Positions 7,990 to 17,398 of a DNA stretch of 64,000 nt are shown piece by piece. Numbering within the stretch: position 1 is the stretch's first letter; every line of letters starts with the position of its first letter. The position numbers were made by a program, and so were the translations under genes. The notes beneath the pieces are model-generated. The model had not been told where the DNA came from. It searched no databases and saw only the letters and a list, made by a program, of their open reading frames with translations. This DNA is from Vibrio sp. JC009 (GTDB taxonomy: Bacteria; Pseudomonadota; Gammaproteobacteria; Enterobacterales; Vibrionaceae): positions 3,100,001-3,164,000 of the forward strand of contig NZ_CP092106.1 in NCBI RefSeq assembly GCF_029016485.1, in the 5' to 3' direction.

Positions 7990-9933
7990 ATGAGTGTGTA
8001 TCCGGTAAAAGAGAGCATCAAAGCACAGGCACATGTTGATAACGAGACTTACCTTTCTATGTACCAGCAGTCTGTTACCGACCCTGCCGGTTTCTGGAGC
8101 GAGCATGGAAAGATTGTCGACTGGATTAAGCCTTTCACCCAGGTAAAAAACACCTCGTTTGATACCGGGCATATCGATATCCGCTGGTTTGAAGACGGGA
8201 CTCTGAATGTATCGGCAAACTGTATTGACCGTCACCTTGCCGATAAGGGTGATCAGGTTGCCATCATCTGGGAAGGTGATGACCCGAACGATGATAAAAC
8301 GCTGACCTTTAACGAACTGCATCAGCAGGTGTGCCGGTTCTCCAATGCCCTGAAAGAAAATGGCGTGCGTAAAGGTGATGTGGTCTGTCTGTATATGCCG
8401 ATGGTGCCTGAAGCAGCAGTTGCTATGCTGGCCTGTACCCGGATTGGCGCTGTGCACACTGTGGTATTCGGAGGCTTCTCTCCGGAAGCACTTTCCGGCC
8501 GGATTATTGATTCCGACGCTAAAGTGGTGATTACCGCAGACGAAGGCGTTCGCGGTGGCCGCGCAGTTCCGTTGAAGAAAAATGTTGATGAGGCCCTGAC
8601 TAACCCCAACGTTAAGACCATCGAAAAAGTGATGGTTCTTAAGCGCACCGGCGGTGATATTGACTGGCACGATCACCGTGATGTCTGGTGGCATGAAGCT
8701 ACAGAAAATATGTCTGATCACTGCCCGCCGGAAGAGATGAACGCGGAAGACCCGCTGTTTATCCTTTATACATCGGGTTCTACCGGCAAGCCTAAAGGCG
8801 TACTGCATACAACCGGTGGCTATCTGGTTTATGCCACCATGACCTTTAAGTATGTATTTGACTATCAGCCCGGTGAGACATTCTGGTGTACCGCCGATGT
8901 TGGCTGGATTACCGGCCACTCCTATCTGATTTACGGACCACTTTCAAACGGAGCAAAGACCATACTTTTCGAAGGTGTGCCTAATTATCCTTCCACCAGC
9001 CGGATGAGTGAAGTGGTCGATAAGCACCAGGTTAATATTCTCTACACAGCGCCAACGGCTATTCGCGCCCTGATGGCGAAAGGGGATGAAGCGGTTGAGG
9101 GAACAAGCCGTGACAGCCTGCGTATTATGGGCTCGGTAGGTGAGCCTATTAACCCTGAAGCCTGGGAGTGGTACTACAAAACCATAGGCAACGAGAAATC
9201 CCCGATTGTGGATACCTGGTGGCAGACAGAAACCGGCGGCATTCTGATCACCCCGCTACCGGGCGCCACAACGCTGAAGCCGGGTTCTGCAACCCGTCCG
9301 TTTTTCGGTGTGCAGCCAGCACTGGTGGACAATATGGGCAACATTATCGAAGAGACAGCGGCCGAAGGTAATCTGGTCATTCTGGATTCTTGGCCGGGCC
9401 AGATGCGAACGGTTTACGGAGACCACGACCGCTTTGAGCAAACCTATTTCTCCACATTTATCGGTACCTATTTCACCGGTGACGGTGCCCGCCGTGATGA
9501 AGACGGCTACTACTGGATAACCGGCCGTGTGGATGATGTGCTTAACGTTTCCGGTCACCGTATGGGTACCGCAGAGATCGAATCGGCTCTGGTAGCCTTT
9601 GATAAAATAGCAGAAGCGGCAATTGTGGGTATTCCGCACGATATCAAAGGTCAGGCTATCTACGCCTACATCACCCTGAATGCCGGTGAGTACCCGAGTG
9701 CCGAACTGCACAAAGAGGTGAAAGACTGGGTGAGAAAAGAGATAGGCCCGATTGCCACGCCCGATGTGCTGCACTGGACTGACTCTTTACCTAAGACCCG
9801 CTCAGGTAAGATCATGCGCCGGATCCTGCGTAAGATCGCCACCGGAGATACCGGCAACTTAGGAGATACTTCCACTCTGGCAGACCCAAGTGTTGTTGAT
9901 AAGCTTATCGCCGAAAAAGCAGAGATGGCGTAA
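7990..9933 (+). CDS. acs: Acetyl-CoA synthetase
   Basis: A 647-residue AMP-forming acetate:CoA ligase, close to the usual 650. The adenylation motif [11 protein letters not shown] is at about 259-269, TWWQTETGG is the substrate/AMP region, and [20 protein letters not shown] is the hinge to the C-terminal domain. The Lys in RSGKIMRR (near 607) is the residue whose acetylation inactivates the enzyme in relatives. It turns acetate, ATP and CoA into acetyl-CoA in the cytosol and works with the ActP importer. An AAGGAGAT ribosome site lies 7 bases before the ATG. In Vibrio cholerae acs transcription depends on CrbRS, and crbS is encoded 4 kb away. A terminator follows, so it is probably monocistronic. 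Confidence 0.97.
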   Translation: MSVYPVKESIKAQAHVDNETYLSMYQQSVTDPAGFWSEHGKIVDWIKPFTQVKNTSFDTGHIDIRWFEDGTLNVSANCIDRHLADKGDQVAIIWEGDDPNDDKTLTFNELHQQVCRFSNALKENGVRKGDVVCLYMPMVPEAAVAMLACTRIGAVHTVVFGGFSPEALSGRIIDSDAKVVITADEGVRGGRAVPLKKNVDEALTNPNVKTIEKVMVLKRTGGDIDWHDHRDVWWHEATENMSDHCPPEEMNAEDPLFILYTSGSTGKPKGVLHTTGGYLVYATMTFKYVFDYQPGETFWCTADVGWITGHSYLIYGPLSNGAKTILFEGVPNYPSTSRMSEVVDKHQVNILYTAPTAIRALMAKGDEAVEGTSRDSLRIMGSVGEPINPEAWEWYYKTIGNEKSPIVDTWWQTETGGILITPLPGATTLKPGSATRPFFGVQPALVDNMGNIIEETAAEGNLVILDSWPGQMRTVYGDHDRFEQTYFSTFIGTYFTGDGARRDEDGYYWITGRVDDVLNVSGHRMGTAEIESALVAFDKIAEAAIVGIPHDIKGQAIYAYITLNAGEYPSAELHKEVKDWVRKEIGPIATPDVLHWTDSLPKTRSGKIMRRILRKIATGDTGNLGDTSTLADPSVVDKLIAEKAEMA

Positions 9934-9951
9934 AGTTACCGTCTAAAGCAT

Positions 9952-9988
9952 AAAAAGCGCGGCTATCCCCTACTTAGCTGCGCTTTTT
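9952..9988 (+). terminator. acs terminator
   Basis: Inverted repeat AAAAAGCGCGGCT / AGCTGCGCTTTTT with one G-T wobble and a 10-base loop, ending in five T residues, 18 bases after the acs stop codon. Confidence 0.85.
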
Positions 9989-10260
9989 CTTCTCCGCGAA
10001 AAACCTGAACTTTAATAAATAGATCACCTTTCTCCCATAGATTTAACTCTATGTTGACGTAAAAAATGTTAACCCGGTTACAATTTGCGCCGCCTTATCA
10101 AGGAGATTAGACCAGTAATTTGCTGCGATTTGCTGTGAATTGTCTATAATTGTGTCTTAAAGTGAATTGTGGGGACTTTTTTACTGGAAAAATGCCCTAA
10201 AAATTCAAATAATGATCGGCAATTTCATTTAAAACCAACTTATAGGAAGATGACCTCAAG
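9989..10260 (+). promoter_or_regulatory. aroQ-accBC leader region with two candidate promoters
   Basis: Between the acs terminator and aroQ there is no gene. Two sigma70-like pairs can be seen: TTGACG (10054-10059) with TACAAT (10079-10084), and TTGCTG (10120-10125) with TATAAT (10145-10150), both with a long 19-base spacer. A leader of at least 100 bases would precede aroQ. accBC is autoregulated by AccB in Escherichia coli, but no known operator was recognised here. The promoters are predictions from motif match only. Confidence 0.4.
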
Positions 10261-10713
10261 ATGCCTGCAAAATTACGCATTCTTCTCCTAAACGGTCCAA
10301 ATCTTAATCTACTGGGTGTACGTGAACCCGGTCATTATGGCTCTCAGACTCTTGATCAAATTGTTAACAACCTGGTTGAACAAGCGAATCAAGCCGACGT
10401 TGAACTGACACACCTGCAGTCCAACCGCGAATATGAGCTTCTGGAAGCAATTCACAGTGCGCACGGAAACACTGATTTTATCATTATCAATCCGGCCGCC
10501 TTTACCCACACCAGCGTTGCTCTTCGTGATGCGCTGCTGGGTGTTGCCATCCCGTTTATTGAAGTGCACCTGTCCAATGTTCACGCACGTGAACCTTTCC
10601 GCCACCACTCTTATCTTTCCGATAAAGCCGTAGGTGTGATTTGCGGGCTGGGTGCCCAGGGTTACGAATTTGCTCTGAACGCAGCAATTAAGCAGCTGCG
10701 TTCAGAATCTTAA
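10261..10713 (+). CDS. aroQ: Type II 3-dehydroquinate dehydratase
   Basis: A 150-residue enzyme of the shikimate pathway that removes water from 3-dehydroquinate. The N-terminal [18 protein letters not shown] carries the Arg and the catalytic Tyr of the flexible lid, [16 protein letters not shown] is the substrate loop, and [17 protein letters not shown] carries the catalytic His. Type II enzymes form dodecamers and are unrelated to the AroD type. It is 60 bp upstream of accB in the same direction, an arrangement usual in gammaproteobacteria, so it is probably the first gene of the aroQ-accB-accC operon. Confidence 0.96.
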   Translation: MPAKLRILLLNGPNLNLLGVREPGHYGSQTLDQIVNNLVEQANQADVELTHLQSNREYELLEAIHSAHGNTDFIIINPAAFTHTSVALRDALLGVAIPFIEVHLSNVHAREPFRHHSYLSDKAVGVICGLGAQGYEFALNAAIKQLRSES

Positions 10714-10773
10714 CGAACTTTATTCACTTCACTCTGTCTTAGAGTGCAAGTCCCAAACTAAAGAGAAAGAAAA

Positions 10774-11241
10774 ATGGATATCCGTAAAATTAAAAAGCTT
10801 ATCGAGTTAGTAGAAGAATCTGGCATCGCGGAACTAGAGATCTCTGAAGGTGAAGAATCTGTACGCATCAGCCGCGCGGGAACTGCTCCTGTTGCTGCAC
10901 CAGTTCATTACGCTGCTGCTCCTGCACCTGTAGCCGCTCCTGCTCCGGCAGCACCTGCTGCAACTGAAGCTCCTGCACAAGCAGCCGCTGCGGAAGCTGA
11001 AATCGCTGGTCACAAAGTTCTTTCTCCAATGGTAGGTACTTTCTACCGTTCACCAAGCCCTGAAGCGAAATCATTTATCGAAGTAGGCCAGTCTGTAAAT
11101 GTTGGCGATACTCTGTGCATCGTTGAAGCAATGAAGATGATGAACCAGATCGAAGCAGATAAGTCTGGTGTGGTTAAGGCAATCCTAGTAGAAGATGGTC
11201 AGCCAGTAGAATTCGATCAGCCACTTGTTGTTATCGAATAA
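10774..11241 (+). CDS. accB: Biotin carboxyl carrier protein of acetyl-CoA carboxylase
   Basis: A 155-residue protein. Residues 1-34 form the N-terminal AccB segment, about 35-75 are an Ala/Pro-rich mobile linker, and about 80-155 form the biotinyl domain. The biotinylated lysine is the first Lys of EAMKMMNQ (residue 121). It carries carboxybiotin between AccC and the AccAD carboxyltransferase in the first step of fatty acid synthesis. BirA, which attaches the biotin, is encoded at 53942-54901. accC follows after 14 bp. Confidence 0.97.
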   Translation: MDIRKIKKLIELVEESGIAELEISEGEESVRISRAGTAPVAAPVHYAAAPAPVAAPAPAAPAATEAPAQAAAAEAEIAGHKVLSPMVGTFYRSPSPEAKSFIEVGQSVNVGDTLCIVEAMKMMNQIEADKSGVVKAILVEDGQPVEFDQPLVVIE

Positions 11242-11255
11242 TTGAGGCGGACACT

Positions 11256-12599
11256 ATGTTAGATAAACTAGTCATCGCGAACCGAGGTGAAATTGCACTT
11301 CGTATCCTTCGCGCATGTAAAGAGCTTGGCATCAAAACTGTGGCCGTACACTCTACTGCTGACGCAGACCTGAAGCACGTACTGCTTGCCGATGAGTCTA
11401 TCTGTATCGGTCCAGCTAGCGGCCTTGAAAGCTACCTGAACATTCCTCGCATCATCTCTGCTGCTGAGGTAACCGGTGCTATCGCTATCCACCCTGGCTA
11501 CGGCTTCCTGTCTGAAAACGCAGACTTTGCTGAGCAAGTTGAGCGCAGCGGCTTTATCTTTGTTGGCCCTAAAGCAGACACCATCCGCATGATGGGTGAC
11601 AAGGTTTCAGCTATCACAGCAATGAAGAAAGCGGGCGTTCCGTGTGTACCTGGTTCTGACGGTCCTCTGGACGACGATGGTGAGAAAAACAAAGCACATG
11701 CTAAGCGTATCGGCTACCCGGTAATCATCAAGGCTTCCGGTGGCGGTGGCGGCCGTGGTATGCGTGTTGTACGCAAAGAAGAAGACCTGGTTGAAGCGAT
11801 CGCTATGACCCGTGCAGAAGCAAAAGGCGCGTTCAACAACGATATGGTTTACATGGAAAAATTCCTTGAAAACCCTCGTCACGTTGAAGTTCAGGTTATT
11901 GCTGATGGTCAGGGCGGCGCTATCCACCTTGGTGAGCGCGACTGTTCTATGCAGCGTCGTCACCAGAAGGTCGTTGAGGAAGCTCCGGCACCTGGCATTA
12001 CTGCTGAGATGCGTAAGTACATCGGTGAACGCTGTACCCGCGCATGTCTGGAAATCGGCTACCGTGGCGCCGGTACTTTTGAATTCCTGTATGAAAACGG
12101 CGAGTTCTACTTTATCGAGATGAACACCCGTATTCAGGTTGAACACCCTGTAACTGAAATGGTAACCGGCGTTGACCTGATCAAAGAGCAGCTTCGCGTT
12201 GCAGCAGGCCAGCCACTATCTTTCACTCAGGATGATATCAAGCTGCGCGGTCACGCTATCGAGTGTCGTATTAACGCTGAAGATCCGGTTCGCTTCCTGC
12301 CTTGTCCGGGCAAGATCGAGCGTTTCCATGCACCGGGTGGTATGGGTATCCGCTGGGAATCTCATATCTACACAGGTTACACAGTACCGCCTCACTACGA
12401 CTCAATGGTAGGCAAGCTGATCACCTTCGGTGAAAACCGCGATGTTGCGATTGCGCGCATGAAGAACGCACTTGGCGAGATGATCATTGAAGGCATCAAG
12501 ACCAACGTTCCTCTTCAGCAGGACATCATGAACGATGAAAACTTCCAGCACGGTGGCGCAAATATCCACTATCTGGAGAAGAAGCTTGGGCTTCAGTAA
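11256..12599 (+). CDS. accC: Biotin carboxylase subunit of acetyl-CoA carboxylase
   Basis: A 447-residue ATP-grasp enzyme that carboxylates the biotin on AccB using ATP and bicarbonate. The N-terminal preATP-grasp domain begins [17 protein letters not shown]. The glycine-rich ATP loop is [14 protein letters not shown] (about residue 159-172), HVEVQVIAD is in the B/C domain, and the catalytic stretch [16 protein letters not shown] lies near 290. GC-rich codon use and the TTCG-loop terminator downstream are typical of a well-expressed operon. The gene ends the aroQ-accBC unit. Confidence 0.98.
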   Translation: MLDKLVIANRGEIALRILRACKELGIKTVAVHSTADADLKHVLLADESICIGPASGLESYLNIPRIISAAEVTGAIAIHPGYGFLSENADFAEQVERSGFIFVGPKADTIRMMGDKVSAITAMKKAGVPCVPGSDGPLDDDGEKNKAHAKRIGYPVIIKASGGGGGRGMRVVRKEEDLVEAIAMTRAEAKGAFNNDMVYMEKFLENPRHVEVQVIADGQGGAIHLGERDCSMQRRHQKVVEEAPAPGITAEMRKYIGERCTRACLEIGYRGAGTFEFLYENGEFYFIEMNTRIQVEHPVTEMVTGVDLIKEQLRVAAGQPLSFTQDDIKLRGHAIECRINAEDPVRFLPCPGKIERFHAPGGMGIRWESHIYTGYTVPPHYDSMVGKLITFGENRDVAIARMKNALGEMIIEGIKTNVPLQQDIMNDENFQHGGANIHYLEKKLGLQ

Positions 12600-12624
12600 T
12601 CGCTCACTGAGCAAATGTGATTTA

Positions 12625-12648
12625 GGGGAAGCTTCGGCTTCCCTTTTT
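12625..12648 (+). terminator. accC terminator
   Basis: GGGAAGC, tetraloop TTCG, GCTTCCC, then five T residues. It lies 26 bases after the accC stop codon. Confidence 0.92.
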
Positions 12649-12707
12649 ATTAACTTAATTTCTGCTAAACTTCACCGCAAATTCCACTAACCAAACCGAG
12701 TATTCCC

Positions 12708-13595
12708 ATGCCCTGGATTCAAATCAAACTTAATGCAACTGACACCAACGCAGAACAGATCGGCGATATGCTGATGGAAGAGACCGGAGCACTTTCCGTT
12801 ACTTTTCTGGACGCAAAAGACACGCCTGTATTTGAACCTCTTCCGGGCGAAACCCGTCTTTGGGGTGAAACGGATATTCTGGCTCTATACGATGCAGAAG
12901 CGGATACCTCGTTTATTCTTGACCAGGTTAAAGCATCCAACATGCTGGAAGAAGGTTTTGCCTACAAAATTGAGCAGCTTGAAGACAAGGACTGGGAACG
13001 CGAGTGGATGGAAAACTTCCACCCTATGAAGTTTGGTGAAAGACTGTGGGTTTGCCCAAGCTGGCGTGAAATTCCAGAGCCGGATGCAGTAAATGTAATG
13101 CTTGATCCTGGCCTGGCATTTGGTACCGGCACCCACCCTACTACCTCCCTGTGCCTTGAATGGCTGGAAGGCTTGGATCTGAACGGCAAAACCGTTATCG
13201 ATTTTGGTTGCGGCTCCGGCATTCTGGCTATCGCAGCAATCAAACTGGGCGCGTCTAAGGTTATCGGTATCGATATCGACCCGCAGGCCATTATCGCCTC
13301 TAAAGCGAATGCAGAACGTAATGGTGTTGCCGACCAGCTAGAGCTGTTCCTGCCGCAGGACCAGCCTGAAGGGCTGATTGCTGACGTAGTGGTAGCAAAC
13401 ATCCTTGCAGGGCCTCTGCGCGAGCTCTCAGGCGTAATTAAAGGCCTGATTAAGCCAGAGGGCTTGCTGGCAATGTCCGGCGTGTTAGATACGCAGGCAG
13501 AAGACGTAGCCAGCTACTACCGGGATGAACTCAATGTTGAGCCGATTGTCGAAATGCAAGAATGGTGTCGCATTGCAGGGCAAAAGAAGGCATAA
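12708..13595 (+). CDS. prmA: Ribosomal protein L11 methyltransferase
   Basis: A 295-residue methyltransferase that modifies ribosomal protein L11 (rplK, encoded here at 49355) at several amino groups. Residues about 1-60 form the L11-recognition domain. The catalytic domain has the SAM-binding motif [15 protein letters not shown] (about 163-177) and the acidic GIDIDPQA, with [12 protein letters not shown] as the NPPY-like motif. The terminator of accC precedes it and 142 bp separate it from dusB. Length and motifs are normal. Confidence 0.96.
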   Translation: MPWIQIKLNATDTNAEQIGDMLMEETGALSVTFLDAKDTPVFEPLPGETRLWGETDILALYDAEADTSFILDQVKASNMLEEGFAYKIEQLEDKDWEREWMENFHPMKFGERLWVCPSWREIPEPDAVNVMLDPGLAFGTGTHPTTSLCLEWLEGLDLNGKTVIDFGCGSGILAIAAIKLGASKVIGIDIDPQAIIASKANAERNGVADQLELFLPQDQPEGLIADVVVANILAGPLRELSGVIKGLIKPEGLLAMSGVLDTQAEDVASYYRDELNVEPIVEMQEWCRIAGQKKA

Positions 13596-13672
13596 ATCAC
13601 GTTTTACTCGCGATAATTGCCTGAAAAACCAACGTTTTCACCAATAAAATTGTAAATGGTTAAAATTTAGAC

Positions 13673-13709
13673 TTTTCAGGCATCAAAAAAATGCGTAAAA
13701 TGCGCGCCC
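13673..13709 (+). promoter_or_regulatory. dusB-fis promoter with GC-rich discriminator
   Basis: TTTTCA (13673-13678), a 17-base spacer, TAAAAT (13696-13701), then GCGCGCCC. The GC-rich discriminator next to the start site is the hallmark of growth-rate and ppGpp-controlled promoters, as at the Escherichia coli dusB-fis operon. AT-rich sequence lies just upstream. Prediction is by motif and synteny. Confidence 0.65.
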
Positions 13710-13737
13710 TTGCTGGTGTACAACTGTAATTGATGTT

Positions 13738-14706
13738 TTGAAGATCGGAAACTACCAACTAAAGAACAATCTTATCGTCGCTCCCATGGCCGGAGTAACG
13801 GACAGACCATTCCGAGAGTTATGTCTCCGGTATGGTGCGGGCATGGCCGTCAGTGAAATGATGTCGTCAAACCCTCGCCTGTGGAATACATCAAAGTCCC
13901 AACAGCGCATGGTACATGAGGGCGAATCGGGCATTCGCTCTGTACAGATTGCGGGAGCAGATCCCCAGCTAATGGCAGAAGCCGCTCAGTTTAGTGTTGA
14001 AAACGGTGCTCAAATCATCGATATCAACATGGGCTGCCCTGCCAAAAAAGTGAATAAAAAACTGGCCGGCTCGGCACTGCTTCAGTACCCGGAAATCATT
14101 AAAGAGATTCTGACAGCGGTAGTGAATGCAGTCGATGTCCCTGTGACTCTGAAAACCCGTACTGGCTGGAACACAGACAATAAAAACTGTGTTGAAATCG
14201 CTAAATTAGCCGAAGATTGTGGCATTCAGGCTCTGGCGCTCCACGGGCGCACAAAAGCTTGTATGTACAAAGGAGAGGCAGAATACGACAGCATTAAAGC
14301 GGTTAAGGAAGCTATTTCCATCCCTGTTATCGCCAACGGCGACATCGACAGCCCGGAAAAAGCAAAACATGTGCTGGATTATACCGGTGCAGACGCTTTA
14401 ATGATTGGACGTCCGGCCCAGGGTCGTCCATGGATTTTTAAGGAAATCCAACATTATTTGGAAAACGGTAAAACGATGCCGGAACTTCCCGCTGAGGAAG
14501 TGAAAGCCATTTTACTTGGTCACGTTCACGAACTTCACCAGTTTTACGGTGAGTATTTAGGCCCTCGCATTGCCCGTAAGCATGTGGGTTGGTACCTGAA
14601 AGAACACGAGCAGGCAAATGAGTTTCGCCGTACCTTCAACGCCATCGAAGCAGCTAACGAGCAGCTGGATGTGCTGGAAGGTTACTTTGACAAAATTGCA
14701 TCATAA
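13738..14706 (+). CDS. dusB: tRNA-dihydrouridine synthase B
   Basis: A 322-residue FMN enzyme that reduces uridine in the tRNA D-loop. [16 protein letters not shown] begins the TIM barrel, and the catalytic Cys is in [19 protein letters not shown] (residue 100). KTRTGW and ALHGRTK contact the flavin and RNA. The only start that preserves the conserved [10 protein letters not shown] terminus is TTG at 13738, because the ATG five bases earlier is in another frame and stops at once. It is cotranscribed with fis, 22 bp downstream. Confidence 0.96.
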   Translation: MKIGNYQLKNNLIVAPMAGVTDRPFRELCLRYGAGMAVSEMMSSNPRLWNTSKSQQRMVHEGESGIRSVQIAGADPQLMAEAAQFSVENGAQIIDINMGCPAKKVNKKLAGSALLQYPEIIKEILTAVVNAVDVPVTLKTRTGWNTDNKNCVEIAKLAEDCGIQALALHGRTKACMYKGEAEYDSIKAVKEAISIPVIANGDIDSPEKAKHVLDYTGADALMIGRPAQGRPWIFKEIQHYLENGKTMPELPAEEVKAILLGHVHELHQFYGEYLGPRIARKHVGWYLKEHEQANEFRRTFNAIEAANEQLDVLEGYFDKIAS

Positions 14707-14728
14707 ATAGAGAAGAGCTAGACCGAAT

Positions 14729-15025
14729 ATGTTCGAACAAAATCTGACTTCCGAACCACTAACAGTTACAACTGTTACATCTCAAGATCAAATCACTCAG
14801 AAGCCTCTACGTGACTCAGTAAAAGCTTCTCTTAAGAACTATCTTGCGCAATTAAATGGTCAGGACGTCAACGACCTGTACGAACTAGTATTGGCTGAAG
14901 TTGAACAACCACTACTAGACACCATCATGCAGTACACTCGCGGCAACCAGACCCGCGCAGCAAACATGATGGGTATCAACCGCGGTACTCTTCGTAAGAA
15001 GCTTAAGAAATACGGCATGAACTAA
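14729..15025 (+). CDS. fis: Nucleoid protein Fis
   Basis: A 98-residue DNA-bending dimer, the usual size. The N-terminal beta-hairpin arm region is followed by four helices. The C-terminal helix-turn-helix is [18 protein letters not shown] and the protein ends KKYGMN. Fis activates rRNA and tRNA promoters and shapes the nucleoid in rich growth. It is the second gene after dusB and shares its promoter. A strong terminator follows. Confidence 0.98.
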   Translation: MFEQNLTSEPLTVTTVTSQDQITQKPLRDSVKASLKNYLAQLNGQDVNDLYELVLAEVEQPLLDTIMQYTRGNQTRAANMMGINRGTLRKKLKKYGMN

Positions 15026-15050
15026 TTAATTTTAGTTAAGCCTATGATTT

Positions 15051-15086
15051 AAAAGCCCAAGCAATTAGATTGCTTGGGCTTTTTTG
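15051..15086 (+). terminator. fis terminator
   Basis: A perfect stem AAAAGCCCAAGCAA with loop TTAGA and its complement, ending in six T residues, 26 bases after the fis stop. It marks the left border of the accessory region. Confidence 0.93.
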
Positions 15087-15228
15087 TTTATACATTGCAC
15101 ACCAAAGAATTAAATTCTTAAGTTTTTCCTTTTCGACGTCGCATGTAAAACTTTTCTGGTGGTCTCAGTATTGCACTATCAAATCAATGGCATAAAATCT
15201 CTTTGAACAACGGAATTTAGGAAGTCAG

Positions 15229-17262
15229 ATGAACTTTACCATTCAAGATATTATCGACCTACAAACTCTCGCAGAATCTGCTGAAGTAGAGTTTAAACTC
15301 GCTGGCGGTAAGAGTGGTAAGGGTCAACTTCCTAAAGATTTCTGGCCTACTTACTCTGCGATGGCTAATGGCCGTGGTGGCTGGGTTATTCTTGGTGTAA
15401 AAGAGAAAGACCGTCACTTTACTCCTGTTGGCGTCACTGATATTGAGAAGGTTAAAATAGACCTGTTTAATCAGCTTAGTGACCGAGATAGAGTCAGCAT
15501 TAACCTTCTGGCTGATAAAGACGTTCAGACTGTCATAATGGATGGCAAAGAGGTGCTTGCTATCCATATTCCACCAGCAACCCGAAAGCAAAAACCAGTT
15601 TATATGGGCAAGAACCCGCTAGCTGGTAAAACCTATATCCGACTGCATGAAGGTGACAGAATCTGTGGCGATGAAACCGTTAAACGAATGCTTGCAGAAC
15701 AGTTGCATGACTCCCGTGATAATGAAGTTTTATCTGAGCACTACAACTTTGATGAAGATATCGACCTAACCACTCTTAATGCATACCGTAACCTGCTGGC
15801 GGCTCACAACCCAGATCATCCATTTCTAGCTTCTGACCTATTTGATTTCTTTAAACAGATAGGTGGCTGGCGTACCGATAAAGAGACTGGCAAAAGAGGT
15901 ATTACCCTTGCTGGTGTTTTAATGTTTGGTACATGGGATGCGATAACGTCTGCACGACCTAACTATTTTGTCGATTATCAGGAAAGACCGGAAGCCAAAA
16001 CAGAACTTAGATGGATAGACAGGGTCTACTATGACGGAACCTGGTCCGGAAACCTGTTTGATTTCTACCGCAAGGTATACCAAAAACTGACCGCAGATCT
16101 AAAAGTCCCATTCAAACTGGAAGACGGACAAAGAAAAAATGATACTCCGGTACATATTGCTATTCGTGAAGCGCTGATAAACAGCCTTGTTCATGCCGAT
16201 TTCTCTGATCGCCTCCCTATTCTTATTGTAAAGCGCCCTGACCTGTTTGGGTTCCGAAATCCGGGCCTTATGCGCATTCCATTAGAAGATGTTATCGCTG
16301 GTGGCCTCAGTGACTGTCGTAACCAGACTCTTCAGAAGATGTTTATGCTTATCGGTCTGAGCGAGCGTGCAGGCTCCGGCATCCCTAAAATCTATAGTGG
16401 CTGGAGTTACGCTAAATGGCGTAAACCTAAACTCTGGGAGCGCCCAGAACCAGCACAAACCATATTAGAACTGAGTACCGCTGGCCTGATACCAGAAGAA
16501 ACGATGGATCGACTACATGATATTTTTGGCGATACTTTCTATAAGCTGGATGAACTAGAAACCAAGATTGTTGTTACCGCCGCTGTAGAAAACTGGGTAA
16601 ACCATGAAAGAGCTTGTGAGCTAACTGAGCAGCATACTCGCGAAGTAACCCTTATTCTTCCAAGACTGGTAAATAAAGGCTTCTTAGTAGCAGCAGGTGA
16701 AGGTAAAAACAAGTACTACACTCTTCCCGGCGTTGATATTCCCACTCCCGATAAAGTATTTGTGGCCTCTGAGCTTCCAAAGCGTATCGCATCAAACGAT
16801 GACAACATAACGCACAAATCATCGGACATAACGCAAAGCTCAACGATCATAACGCAAAGTGGAAAAAACATAACGCAAAGTTCAACGATCATAACGCAAA
16901 GTGACGAGCAACATAACGCAAACCGAGACGAGAATGGACGTCTAATAAGTAAGCACTTACCAAAGCCAGTTATTGATGACCTAAGCGCCCTATCTAAAGA
17001 GTTTTATACTCGACTAAAACTCGTAGCAGAACCAGCAAGAAAGAATAATTGGTTAGCCAAAGAGCAAATGAAAAAAATCATTGTTCAGCTCTGTGATGGT
17101 CATTTTATTGAAATAGCTCAACTAGCAACATTACTCGGCAGAACTAATCAAAATGTTCGCCAACATCATTTAAAAGCCTTGCTGGAAGAGAAAAAACTGG
17201 AATTAGCATTCCCCCAAACGCCAAGAACTAAACGGCAAGCCTATAGCAAAAAGGACAGCTAA
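15229..17262 (+). CDS. AlbA_2/HATPase (Schlafen-like) ATP-binding protein
   Basis: A 677-residue protein. Residues about 12-130 match the AlbA_2 (Schlafen AlbA-like) domain: AEVEFKLAGG, then AMANGRGGWVILGVKEK. Residues about 270-395 look like a GHKL-type ATPase of the kind found in RecG-like transcriptional regulators: IREALINSLVHADFSD, FRNPGLM and GLSERAGSGIPKIYSGW. A winged-helix segment follows (about 430-500), then a low-complexity stretch built of ITQSS-type units (about 525-556), then a second HTH-like region (IAQLATLLGRTNQNVRQHHL). Members of this family are often called transcriptional regulators or putative defence proteins, but function is not known. An AGGAAG ribosome site precedes the ATG. 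It is in the accessory stretch after fis and has no operon partner. Confidence 0.8.
   Translation: MNFTIQDIIDLQTLAESAEVEFKLAGGKSGKGQLPKDFWPTYSAMANGRGGWVILGVKEKDRHFTPVGVTDIEKVKIDLFNQLSDRDRVSINLLADKDVQTVIMDGKEVLAIHIPPATRKQKPVYMGKNPLAGKTYIRLHEGDRICGDETVKRMLAEQLHDSRDNEVLSEHYNFDEDIDLTTLNAYRNLLAAHNPDHPFLASDLFDFFKQIGGWRTDKETGKRGITLAGVLMFGTWDAITSARPNYFVDYQERPEAKTELRWIDRVYYDGTWSGNLFDFYRKVYQKLTADLKVPFKLEDGQRKNDTPVHIAIREALINSLVHADFSDRLPILIVKRPDLFGFRNPGLMRIPLEDVIAGGLSDCRNQTLQKMFMLIGLSERAGSGIPKIYSGWSYAKWRKPKLWERPEPAQTILELSTAGLIPEETMDRLHDIFGDTFYKLDELETKIVVTAAVENWVNHERACELTEQHTREVTLILPRLVNKGFLVAAGEGKNKYYTLPGVDIPTPDKVFVASELPKRIASNDDNITHKSSDITQSSTIITQSGKNITQSSTIITQSDEQHNANRDENGRLISKHLPKPVIDDLSALSKEFYTRLKLVAEPARKNNWLAKEQMKKIIVQLCDGHFIEIAQLATLLGRTNQNVRQHHLKALLEEKKLELAFPQTPRTKRQAYSKKDS
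16806..16920 (+). repeat. In-gene 21-bp repeat, six CATAACGCA units
   Basis: CATAACGCA starts at 16806, 16827, 16848, 16869, 16890 and 16912. The first five are 21 bp apart, thus in frame, and give ITHK or ITQS peptides. The sixth is 22 bp on and is read in another frame as HNA. The array lies between the ATPase and the C-terminal HTH of the AlbA gene. Confidence 0.9.
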
Positions 17263-17266
17263 TAAT

Positions 17267-17353
17267 ATGACAGATGCAAAAAATTATTCCATCACCGTTA
17301 GAAAAGAGTCACTCGAAGGCGAGGAACCAGAATGCAATAGTGACGTAGAGTAA
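17267..17353 (+). pseudogene. 28-codon remnant resembling an antitoxin N-terminus
   Basis: An ATG four bases after the AlbA gene stop opens a frame for MTDAKNYSITVRKESLEGEE, then eight more residues and a stop. The first twenty residues resemble the N-terminus of HicB-like antitoxins, where a beta strand with YxITVR..xxEGEE leads into a longer domain that is missing here. The reading after EGEE looks like an abrupt out-of-register ending. Alternative: a chance small ORF. The family likeness is my recognition of a short motif and is not certain. Confidence 0.4.
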
Positions 17354-17371
17354 TAATTGATTATTACTCTA
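17346..17371. repeat. Perfect AT-rich palindrome between the remnant and fic
   Basis: TAGAGTAATAAT, centre TG, then the exact reverse complement (12-bp arms). It covers the stop codon of the 28-codon remnant and lies 28 bases past the fic stop in a convergent gap. No long T-tract follows, so it is either a weak bidirectional terminator or a relic of a junction. Confidence 0.6.
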
Positions 17372-17398
17372 CTTTCTAAAAGCTCCGCAATGGTACCC

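Noticed and set aside
15229..17262. Frameshift in the AlbA gene at the shifted sixth repeat
   Set aside because: The frame after the array continues for about 115 codons with HTH-like sequence and a normal stop, so the gene is probably intact.
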